NCBI RefSeq assembly: GCF_000829455.1
Contig: NZ_JXAK01000020.1
Coordinates: 1 to 64,000, forward strand
Origin: Gordoniibacillus kamchatkensis
GTDB taxonomy: Bacteria > Bacillota > Bacilli > Paenibacillales > NBRC-103111
Reading direction: 5' to 3'
Length of the DNA stretch: 64,000 bases
The notes beneath the pieces were generated by a model, which saw nothing but the letters and a program-made list of their open reading frames with translations, was not told where the DNA came from and made no database searches. Below, one piece after another: positions 26,740-34,673 of this stretch (positions within the stretch are counted from its first letter, which is position 1; the number at the start of each line of letters is the position of its first letter). Made by a program: the position numbers and the translations under genes.

Positions 26740-27393
26740 CTATATTTTCAATCCTCGAGGCGTCGTAACGCGCTCCAGAAAACCAAGCAGATAATCTAAT
26801 AGAAGGGCCAATAAAGCAGCTGGAAGCGCACCAAGCAAGATCAGTGCATCGATGTTTCGTGTAATCCCCAGGAAAATGAAATCACCTAAGCCACCGGCGC
26901 CGATAAAAGCCGCGATCGTTGCCGTACCTACATTGATAACGGTAGCCGTTCGTATGCCAGCCATTATAACCGATAGCGCCAACGGGAGTTGAATGCGGAA
27001 CAAAATTTGCGTGCCGGTCATCCCCATCCCTTTGGCGGCTTCAATGGTCGATTTATCCACATCCTGAATTCCCGTGTAAGTGTTGCGGATGATCGGCAGC
27101 AGCGAATACAGGAACAAAGCGGCAATGGCCGTATTCATCCCGATGCCGAACATAGGAATCATAAACCCTAACAAGGCAAGACTGGGGATTGTTTGTAATA
27201 TCCCTGCACCGCCGAGTACCCAATTGGTCAAAATCTTTTTGCGCGTTATGAGAATTCCTAACGGCAAACCAATGAGGATGGCGATTAGCATGGAGAAAGA
27301 GACGAGTCCTAAGTGCTTTGCACTTGCTACGATAAGATCCTCCCATCTCATTCCAAGCTGTTTAACGAGTTGTTCCCAAAGCGATCCCCTCAT
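26740..27393 (-). CDS. osmolyte ABC transporter permease (OpuCB-type)
   Basis: A 217-residue membrane protein with about six helices. The cytoplasmic coupling loop DVDKSTIEAAKGMGMTGTQILFRIQLPLA is the EAA motif of the ProW/OpuCB family. ATG 27393 overlaps the last base of the ATPase stop codon and follows AAAGGAGG. It is the only permease in the operon and presumably works as a homodimer. Confidence 0.9.
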   Translation of the reverse strand: MRGSLWEQLVKQLGMRWEDLIVASAKHLGLVSFSMLIAILIGLPLGILITRKKILTNWVLGGAGILQTIPSLALLGFMIPMFGIGMNTAIAALFLYSLLPIIRNTYTGIQDVDKSTIEAAKGMGMTGTQILFRIQLPLALSVIMAGIRTATVINVGTATIAAFIGAGGLGDFIFLGITRNIDALILLGALPAALLALLLDYLLGFLERVTTPRGLKI

Positions 27394-28520
27394 CAAGTAA
27401 CCTCCTTTCCGGCCCAATGCTCGGCAAAAGCTGTTAGCAAGGAAGATCTCGTTATCACTCCGACGACGCGTTTCTTATCGTCAACAACGGGGAGTATGCC
27501 GAATTTTGTGGTTGTAATAGCGATAAGGGCATCTTTGGCAGTTGCGGACTGGTGCAAAATAGGCTCATTCGGTTGGCTAATTTCTTGTATGGTTCGAATT
27601 TGTTCCAGCTTGGACTGCAAGTCATAGGCAGAAACGATTCCACAAAATGTTCCCCTGTCATCAACAAGAATCAGGGTATCCGTTCTTCTCTGTCTCATCA
27701 TGGACATCGCTTTTGCGGGAGATAAGATTTCGGTAGCGGTAGCCGGGTTATCTCTCATGATGTCGGTTACCGAGATATACTCGGGATTTTGGTAAATCCG
27801 GTTCTTGCCGATAAAAGTTTCGACGAAGCCGTGGACCGGTTCTTTCATCAGCTTCTCCGGCGTATCGAACTGCAGAATGGCACCGTCCTTCATTACCGCA
27901 ATCCGGTCTCCCATTTTCAGCGCTTCATCCATATCATGGGTTACAAAAATGATAGTTTTCTTCATCGTTCTTTGCAGCTGGATCAACTCATTCTGCAGCT
28001 GCTCTCTTGTAATAGGATCCAGCGCTCCAAATGGTTCGTCCATAAGCACAATTTCCGGATCTGCCGCCAGAGCTCTTGCTACTCCAACCCGCTGTTGTTG
28101 TCCTCCAGAGAGCTCGCGAGGATACCGCTTGGCGAATCGGTCCGGTTCCAGACCTACCATTTGCAGCAGTTCAGCCGCGCGTTGCTTCCTCTTCGCTTCT
28201 TTCCATCCAAGTAAACTGAGCACAACGGCGATATTGTCTTCAATCGTATAATGCGGAAAAAGCCCGACTTGTTGGATGACATAACCGATATTTCGGCGCA
28301 GATCTACAGGATTTTCCTTGGTTATATTTTTGCCGTTAATGGAAATGGTGCCGCCTGTATGAGGCACTAGCCGATTGATCATTTTCATGGTCGTGGATTT
28401 ACCGCAGCCGCTCGGGCCAATAAAAACAATAAACTCGCCGGCATCGATCCGAAAGTTCAAATCCTTCACGGCTTGAAATCCATTCGGATACGTTTTGCTA
28501 ACTTGCTCGAATAGTATCAT
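27393..28520 (-). CDS. osmolyte ABC transporter ATPase with CBS domains (OpuCA-type)
   Basis: A 375-residue ATPase. Walker A GPSGCGKST is at about residues 35-43, signature LSGGQQQRV at about 137-145, Walker B VLMDEPFGALD at about 158-168. Two CBS domains follow (about 255-370) with TDIMRDNPAT and ILPVVDDKKRVVGVITR, which in OpuCA proteins sense ionic strength or c-di-AMP. First gene of the operon, with a consensus promoter 50 bases upstream. Confidence 0.93.
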   Translation of the reverse strand: MILFEQVSKTYPNGFQAVKDLNFRIDAGEFIVFIGPSGCGKSTTMKMINRLVPHTGGTISINGKNITKENPVDLRRNIGYVIQQVGLFPHYTIEDNIAVVLSLLGWKEAKRKQRAAELLQMVGLEPDRFAKRYPRELSGGQQQRVGVARALAADPEIVLMDEPFGALDPITREQLQNELIQLQRTMKKTIIFVTHDMDEALKMGDRIAVMKDGAILQFDTPEKLMKEPVHGFVETFIGKNRIYQNPEYISVTDIMRDNPATATEILSPAKAMSMMRQRRTDTLILVDDRGTFCGIVSAYDLQSKLEQIRTIQEISQPNEPILHQSATAKDALIAITTTKFGILPVVDDKKRVVGVITRSSLLTAFAEHWAGKEVT

Positions 28521-28569
28521 GGCCTCCTCCTGTTCATTCTTAAACAGGACCTAACCTGTTTTTTTGTAT

Positions 28570-28598
28570 ACTATAACAAAATCAACCCTAACTGACAA
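28570..28598 (-). promoter_or_regulatory. opuC operon promoter
   Basis: Minus strand TTGTCA (28598-28593), 17 bases, TATAGT (28575-28570). A seven-bp hairpin (AAACAGG / CCTGTTT, 28542-28561) sits at the expected start of the transcript and could be a repressor site or mRNA stabiliser. Confidence 0.75.
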
Positions 28599-28665
28599 CC
28601 CATAAAATAATTCGGAGTTGTTTGTAACGTTATGGAATTATTGATTTATAATAGAAAAACCAACG

Positions 28666-28696
28666 CAAAAAAAAAGCAGTGTATGGATACACTGCT
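28666..28696 (-). terminator. intrinsic terminator after busR-like gene
   Basis: AGCAGTGTAT and ATACACTGCT form a perfect 10-bp stem with a two-base turn, followed by nine T on the minus strand. Confidence 0.88.
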
Positions 28697-28731
28697 TACA
28701 CATAAACCGGCACCGTTTATAAAAATAAAAT

Positions 28732-29356
28732 TTATGTTTCCGCTGCTTGATTGATAAACAAGTCCGTCCGCCGCTGCACCTGTTCGTCACCAACGACAAC
28801 GAGGATATCATCTTCTCTTAAAATGACATGCGGCCCCGGCGAGATTGAAATCTCCGTACCTCTTCGCAATGCAATAATGGTGGCTCCCGTCTGCTGCCAT
28901 AACTGCAGGTTGGCGATCGTTTTACCGCGCGCATGTGACGACTCGCCGACTTTGATCTCCACTGGATTGTATGTTTTTAAGCCGTTAAGCCGATCTGAAA
29001 GCTGAATGATTTCTTTCAGTATTCCGTTCAAATTTGTAGTCCATTTCTTGCTTTTCCTTTAACAGAATCTCCAGCTCTTGTCTCAAAGAGTAGACAGATT
29101 TTAAATACTGATTTTTAATGATATAATCCTCCGCCAGCCGTTTGGATAACACCGTAATTTCCTTGCCTTGAGAGACGGAGACAATGTTCTCGTCCTTAAG
29201 TAGCCCAATAGACTTCCTGATCGTTTCCGGGGAAACATGATATTTGCTGGCCAATAACGTACGTCCGGAGATTTTGCTGTTAACAGGCAGTTCGCCGTTA
29301 ACAATCCTTTGGGCAATGTCAAGCGATATCGATTTATAGCCGGGCATCTCTTGCAC
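28732..29356 (-). CDS. BusR-like regulator: GntR helix-turn-helix plus TrkA-C (RCK_C) domain, frameshifted
   Basis: The N-terminal half is a GntR-type winged helix (ISLDIAQRIVNGELP, then GRTLLASKYHVSPETIRKSI). A coiled-coil linker is followed by a C-terminal RCK_C domain with AATIIALRRG-type strand and DDILVVVGDE. This two-domain layout is that of BusR, a c-di-AMP-dependent repressor of betaine uptake operons in lactic acid bacteria. Its place directly before the opuC operon fits that role. A frame break at about 29018 (one extra base) splits the linker. GTG 29356 follows AGGAGG at eight bases; repaired length is about 207 residues, as in BusR. Confidence 0.85.
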
Positions 29357-29588
29357 GCATATTTCCTCCTGAATTTGCAATTGGGGCTTAACATTCACGT
29401 TCTTCATTCGCCTTCCCGCTCTAAATATCCTTTATTCCAACAAGTTCCATACATCCTGCGTGGCGAATCAGCTGCGGTGTTACCGCCCAACGAGTTCTTT
29501 ATTCCGCATCGTGAACAGCCGGATAGCCTATGGTGCTTCATGTTGCATTAGTAATTATAATTATCGATCCGCATCACGTATCATTAGC

Positions 29589-29619
29589 CGTTTCAAGCGG
29601 TTAAATTTATGGTAATTTT
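29589..29619 (+). repeat. 31-bp direct repeat, right copy
   Basis: The partner of 19315-19345, same orientation, differing at only two positions (10 and 13 of the repeat). It ends 42 bases before the start of the next small gene, while base composition returns to the GC-rich background soon after. Confidence 0.7.
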
Positions 29620-29661
29620 GTTACAGAAATTGTTGTATGATGATCAATGGGAGGTGTCTCC

Positions 29662-29850
29662 ATGATCGAGAAATACGGTTTGCTTAAGGAACCGGACAAG
29701 ACGATGTTCGTGTTCGAGAAAAACGGAAAGTATTATGGCCACATCGTTAAAAACAAGACCGCCGGTGCGCCGGCAAAATTGATTTTTGAAACTCCAAAAT
29801 TCGACAACATAGCCGATTTAAAGGCGGAATATCCGGATGCTGAAGAGTAA
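29662..29850 (+). CDS. small conserved-looking protein, 62 residues
   Basis: ATG 29662 follows GGGAGG at about eight bases. The product MIEKYGLLKEPDKTMFVFEKNGKYYG... is soluble, charged and without cysteines, with a predicted small alpha/beta fold. No family is recognised. It is monocistronic with its own strong terminator, which argues that it is a real gene. Confidence 0.65.
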   Translation: MIEKYGLLKEPDKTMFVFEKNGKYYGHIVKNKTAGAPAKLIFETPKFDNIADLKAEYPDAEE

Positions 29851-29899
29851 GGCGGCGTTTAGCGGTTATGCCTAGCTGCAGTCGCGTACCGCCAAAAAG

Positions 29900-29936
29900 G
29901 CGCCAGACAGCCAAAAACGGCTCGTCTGGCGCTTTT
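29900..29936 (+). terminator. intrinsic terminator
   Basis: GCGCCAGAC-AGCC pairs with GGCT-C-GTCTGGCGC around AAAAAC, followed by TTTT. Confidence 0.85.
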
Positions 29937-30055
29937 CATTCCCAAGTCCGAATAGCGAGCTAACGGCAAGAACTTGCATCGGCCGGAGCCTTTGCATTAC
30001 GATGAGGAAAAACCGGTATTGTCGCATCGAAAACGAAAGGAAGGATTCGGCAGCT

Positions 30056-30730
30056 ATGTGCGGTCGCTATACGATTATCGTGTCGATGGAAGAGCTGATG
30101 CTGCGCTATTTGGCGGATTGGCCGGCGGGCCCGCACCAGCCGCGCTACAACGTCGCCCCGATGCAGGACGTGCTGGCCGTCATTCACGACGGCGAGAAGA
30201 ACCGTCTCGGACCGCTGCGCTGGGGGCTCGTTCCGGCGTGGGCGGACGATGACAAGATCGGCAGCCGCATGATTAACGCCCGTGCGGAAACGCTGCTGCA
30301 GAAGCCGGCGTTCAAACCATTGATCGCTCGCAAGCGCGCGCTCATTCCGGCGGACGGCTTTTACGAATGGAAGACGGTCGGCGGCCGCAAGCAGCCGATG
30401 CGGATTACGATGAAGGACGGCGGTGTGTTTTCGTTTGCCGCGCTGTACGATACGTGGACGAGCCCGGAAGGCAAGAAGATCCATACGTGCACCATTATTA
30501 CGACAACGCCGAACAGCCTTGTGGCGGGCATCCACGACCGGATGCCGGTCATTCTGCGCCGCGAGGACGAGTCCGTGTGGCTCAGTCGCAGCAATCGCGA
30601 CGCGGAGCGGCTGATGTCGCTGCTGCAGCCGTATCCGGCCGAAGCGATGCGGGCGTACCCCGTCTCGCCGCAGGTCGGGAACGTAAAGAACGATACGGAG
30701 TCGTGCATCGAAGAAATCGGCGTACGATGA
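30056..30730 (+). CDS. SRAP/HMCES-family DNA-protein crosslink protein (YedK-like)
   Basis: A 224-residue SOS-response-associated peptidase-family protein. The start MCGRYT exposes Cys2 after methionine removal; in YedK/HMCES this cysteine forms a thiazolidine crosslink with abasic sites in single-stranded DNA. Other conserved residues are YNVAP, NARAE (catalytic glutamate), ADGFYEW and HDRMPVIL (histidine). ATG 30056 is chosen because the MCGR start is obligatory for activity. No LexA box was seen nearby. Confidence 0.92.
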   Translation: MCGRYTIIVSMEELMLRYLADWPAGPHQPRYNVAPMQDVLAVIHDGEKNRLGPLRWGLVPAWADDDKIGSRMINARAETLLQKPAFKPLIARKRALIPADGFYEWKTVGGRKQPMRITMKDGGVFSFAALYDTWTSPEGKKIHTCTIITTTPNSLVAGIHDRMPVILRREDESVWLSRSNRDAERLMSLLQPYPAEAMRAYPVSPQVGNVKNDTESCIEEIGVR

Positions 30731-30751
30731 CCTCCCTGCTCCCTTCACTTC

Positions 30752-30776
30752 GCGGCCGCGAACTTCCCGCGGCCGC
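30752..30776 (+). other. GC-rich hairpin after the SRAP gene
   Basis: GCGGCCGCG and CGCGGCCGC form a nine-bp stem 22 bases after the stop. There is no T-tract, so it is at best a weak terminator. Confidence 0.4.
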
Positions 30777-30842
30777 CCCCGCATAAGTTTTCATTTTTAT
30801 CCATCCTAACAAAAATAAAGCGCTAATACGCGTTTGGGATGG

Positions 30843-32407
30843 ATGGCCATGTTGTTCTTTACCCTTTTCCTGAAGAAAAAAAAGTATTCGCGAACGAAAC
30901 CGCCGGCGACGACGGAGCCGCCGCAAAGCCGCAATGCGGACCAGCACCCGCTCCAGCCCGATTTGTCCCAAAATATCGCAGAGCTCAAACGCTTGTTTCC
31001 CGCCTCGCCCGACCTCGTCGTTTACCGGTTTGCCACGGGCCGGCAAGGTCTCCAGGCAGCTTTGGTCTACCTGGACGGATTGACGGATAAAAATTCGATC
31101 AACAACGACGTTTTGCGGCCGATGATGTACGGCACGCCGGAAACGCCGGACGCGTCCAGATCCCGGTAATCAGCGGCGTTCGGACCGCTTCGGATTGGTC
31201 CGCCGTAGAAACCGCCATTCATTACGGCGAAAGCGTATTGTTCATCGATGGGCAGCAAGAGGCCTCGATTTACGACACCAAAGGCTGGCCTCAGCGTTCC
31301 ATTGAAGACCCGCAGCTGGAAAGCTCGCTTAAAGGCGCGCACCAAGGCTTTGTCGAAACCGGATTGCAAAATCTCGCGCTCCTTCGCAGATATATTCCGA
31401 ACCGGGAACTCCGCATCGAGGGGCATACGATTGGCCGCCGCACCAAAACGCAGCTCTGGGTCGTATACCTCGAAGACGTCGCCCACCCGGAAGTGCTGCT
31501 GGAGCTGCAAACGCGAATCGGGCAGATCGATATCGACGCGATCATTAATACCGGCGAATTGGCGGAGCTGATCGAGGACAACAGCTTTTCGCCGTTTCCG
31601 CAATTTATTGTGACGGAACGCCCCGATTCGGCCGCGTCCCACTTGCTGCAAGGCAGATTTATCGTTGTCGTCGACCGTTCGCCCAGCGTCCTGGTCGCTC
31701 CCGCTACAATAACTTCCTTTTTTCAAAGCGTGGACGATTACAGTTTGCGCTGGCTGATCGCGTCGTTCATTCGCCTTCTTCGTTTCACGGCTTTTATAGT
31801 CGCGATGTTTTTGCCGGCCACCTATATTGCGTTCATCGCCTTCAATTACGAAGTCATTCCGATGCAGCTGTTCCTGTCGATCGCGGAATCGAGGGAACGC
31901 GTTCCGTTCCCGCCGCTCCTGGAAGCGCTGCTGATGGAAATTACGCTGGAAATGATCCGGGAAGCCGGAATCCGGCTGCCCGCTCCTGTCGGGCAGTCGA
32001 TCAGCATGGTAGGAGGCATTATTGTCGGACAGGCGGCGGTACAGGCCCATATCGTCAGCAATATCATGGTGATTGTTGTCGCCTCCACCGCCATCGCTTC
32101 TTTCATTATCCCTAGCTACGATATGGGAACTGCCGTCCGTCTGCTGCGGTTCCCGATGATGCTGCTCGCTTCCCTCTTCGGCATTGTCGGGCTTACCGTA
32201 GGCCTGATGATGCTGATCGCCCATTTGGTCGCGCTGGAATCGCTCGGCACTCCTTACGGGAGTCCTCTAGCCCCGTTCCGCTGGGCCGATATGAAAGATA
32301 CGTTCCTCCGATTGCCGCTATGGACCATGAACAAGCGGCCTAAGAGCGCCAGGCCGATTCAATCGAATCGCGTCGGACATAAGGAGCCGGAAGGGGACGC
32401 TCCATGA
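30843..32407 (+). CDS. gerA: GerA-type germinant receptor A subunit, frameshifted (operon 2)
   Basis: A second, GC-rich GerA protein. It has an N-terminal charged tail, then VVYRFATGRQGLQAALVYLDG. Further on come FPQFIVTERPDSAASHLLQGRFIVVVDRSP and several membrane helices including REAGIRLPAPVGQSISMVGG, all standard GerA landmarks. The frame breaks at about 31150; one extra G restores ETPGRVQIPVISGVRTASDW and a protein of about 521 residues. Start is uncertain among 30834 (TTG), 30843 and 30849. A weak sigma-G-like pair (GCATA, CATCCTA) lies at 30781-30808. It overlaps gerB by four bases. Confidence 0.87.
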
Positions 32408-33504
32408 AAAAGTACGCATTTAACGAAATCACGCCGATGCAGTATACGCTGATCCTGTTCGGGACGCAAGTAGGCACCGGCGTTCTTGCGTTGCCCAGGG
32501 TGCTGGCGGAGAAGAGCGGCACCGACGGTTGGATATCGATCATTTTGGCATGGGCCCTCAACTCCGTAGCGGGCCTCCTCATTTTGTCGCTGTTCAAACG
32601 TTATCCGGACGACACGATGCCGGACTTGCTCGTCCGGTTATTCGGCAAATGGCTCGGTAAGCTCATCCTGCTGCCGCTCCTCGCCTATTTCGCTTTTTTC
32701 AGCTGGACCAGCCTTGTACGGGGACTGCTGTATGTCAAGGCGTGGTTTTTGCCGAAGACACCGGATTATATCGTCATGCTGCTGCTCACCGTTCCTGTCT
32801 TTATGGTTGTCCGGAACGGACTCCGCGTGCAGGCCCGATACAGCGAAATCGTGTTTTACATGACGATGTGGATGCCGTTCTTCCTCCTGTTTCTGCTGTC
32901 GAGAGGGCACTGGATTCATATGCTGCCCCTCTTCAAGGAAGGGTGGTGGCCGATCGTCAAGGCATTGCCGACGACGCTGCTTTCGTTCCTGGGGATTGAA
33001 GTGCTGTATGTCCTGCATCCGTTCTTGCAAAAAAAGCAATACGCCGTGCACGGGTTCATGATCGCCAACGGGATGACCGGACTCCTTTACTTGCTGGTGG
33101 TCATCGTTTGCTACGTCTATTTTTCCCCCGACGCGATCACCCTTTATAACCAGCCGGTGCTGTCTTTGCTCAAAGAGATCGAATTCCGGTTTTTGGAACG
33201 GTTCGACATGGTGTTTTTAGCGCTATATTTGCTCGTCATTTCAAGATCATGGGTGCCGTACATTTTCAGTACAGTATTCTGCGCGAGCCAGCTGCTTGGC
33301 AAGCAGGACCATGCGGTCCCGGCGGTTTGCTATATGATCGCCACCATCGTTCTCGTCTTTCTTATTCATCCGACATGGAACGAATCGGACATGTGGGTGC
33401 AGTATCAACTGTATGCCGCCCCGTTCCTTGTCTATTTGCTTCCTCTCATCCTGTACCTATACGTTCGGGGGCTGGAAGCTTTCCGGGGGAGGCAAACGCC
33501 ATGA
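32404..33504 (+). CDS. gerB: GerB-type germinant receptor permease subunit (operon 2)
   Basis: A 366-residue membrane protein with about ten helices. The N-terminus ITPMQYTLILFGTQVGTGVLALP is the canonical first helix of spore-germination permeases (APC superfamily), and FLGIEVLYVLHPFLQKK is the conserved middle loop. It overlaps both neighbours by four bases. Sequence differs strongly from the operon-1 GerB, so the two receptors likely recognise different germinants. Confidence 0.93.
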   Translation: MKKYAFNEITPMQYTLILFGTQVGTGVLALPRVLAEKSGTDGWISIILAWALNSVAGLLILSLFKRYPDDTMPDLLVRLFGKWLGKLILLPLLAYFAFFSWTSLVRGLLYVKAWFLPKTPDYIVMLLLTVPVFMVVRNGLRVQARYSEIVFYMTMWMPFFLLFLLSRGHWIHMLPLFKEGWWPIVKALPTTLLSFLGIEVLYVLHPFLQKKQYAVHGFMIANGMTGLLYLLVVIVCYVYFSPDAITLYNQPVLSLLKEIEFRFLERFDMVFLALYLLVISRSWVPYIFSTVFCASQLLGKQDHAVPAVCYMIATIVLVFLIHPTWNESDMWVQYQLYAAPFLVYLLPLILYLYVRGLEAFRGRQTP

Positions 33505-34612
33505 AACGCGGCTTGCTGATCTTGCTTGCCATGGGCGCGCTTTTGTCGGGCTGCTTCGACAAGAACAATATTGAAGACGTTTCCCTCGTGCTTTTGGTAG
33601 GCTCGATTTGGACGAGGACAACAATTTGCTCGTTTCGGCGTCCAGTCCCGTCTTTAGCAGGGAAGCCGAAATCAAGGAAGAATCTTTTCAAGTGCAGACG
33701 CTGACGCTGCGCCAATCCCGCGATGAATTCGACAAGCTTTTTACGGCGTTCCCGTCCGCCGGGAAAGTGCAATTCATCCTGATCGGCAAGCGCGTGCTGG
33801 AGCATCCCGACTGGTTCCCGCTGTTGGACGTATTTTTCCGGGACCCCCGCAATTCCGTCAAAGCGAGAGTTGCCATGGTGGACGGATCGGCGTACGACGT
33901 TGTCCGCTTTTTGCCGAGCAACAAACCGCGTCTTCCTCTCTACTTGACGAAGCTGTTCGATACCGCTTACCGCCGCAATTTGACTGTGAAAACATCGCTC
34001 CGGGAATTGCAGAGGCAAATATTCGAAAGAGGAATGACTCCCAGCATCTCCAAGCTGCGCAAAGACGACAATCTGATCGTAACGGGGACGGCGCTGCTCG
34101 ATAAAAAAGGCAAGTACGCGCTGTCGATCGGTTCCGAGGAAACCAAGCTGCTGCGCGTTCTGCAGGACGAAACGCAAGGGGAATTTTCGTTCACGATGAC
34201 TTACCCCGATAAAGCGCAAGGCGGGCTGTTTCATCTGGGGTCTTTCTCCTTCTCGGCACCCGCCATATCAGTCAAGACGAAAGCCGGCTATGCCGATAAC
34301 AAGTTCAAGTTCGATGTCAAGATCCACATGCGGGCGGTGTTGACGGAGCGCCACTTCTACGATATCGATATACGGCGCGAAGGGGCCAAGCTGGAACGGG
34401 TAATCGAGCAGCAGATGAAAGCTCGCTTCGAAAAGCTGATCGGCAAAGTGCAAGCGGCCAAAATCGATCCGTTCGGCTACGGCCTATACGCGCGAGCTTA
34501 TGCTTACAAGCCGTGGAAGACGGTTCAGGATCGGTGGGGCGAAGCTTTTTCCGAGGCGAGCGTGAACGTAAACGTTAAAGTAACGATAGGTGCAATGGGG
34601 GCGATCCAGTAA
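33501..34612 (+). CDS. gerC: GerC-type germinant receptor lipoprotein, frameshifted (operon 2)
   Basis: The signal peptide ends in lipobox LLSGC. The frame breaks at about 33600; one extra G gives VLLVGLDLDEDNNLLVSAS. The remainder carries FSREAEIKEESFQ and ends with KIDPFGYGLYARAYAYKPW, the Ger(x)C C-terminal pattern. Repaired length is about 370 residues. ATG 33501 overlaps the gerB stop. Confidence 0.87.
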
Positions 34613-34625
34613 GCCCGTGATGATA

Positions 34626-34662
34626 GGAAAAGCCGGCCGTCATCATGCGGGCCGGCTTTTCC
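34626..34662. terminator. bidirectional terminator
   Basis: GGAAAAGCCGGCC and its exact complement flank an 11-base loop; it separates gerC-2 from the convergent GH116 gene. Confidence 0.85.
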
Positions 34663-34673
34663 GATTCAGTATG

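Noticed and set aside
28542-28570. Hairpin with T-run on the plus strand resembling a terminator
   Set aside because: No plus-strand gene reaches it; on the minus strand it coincides with the start of the opuC transcript, so operator or 5' hairpin is more likely.
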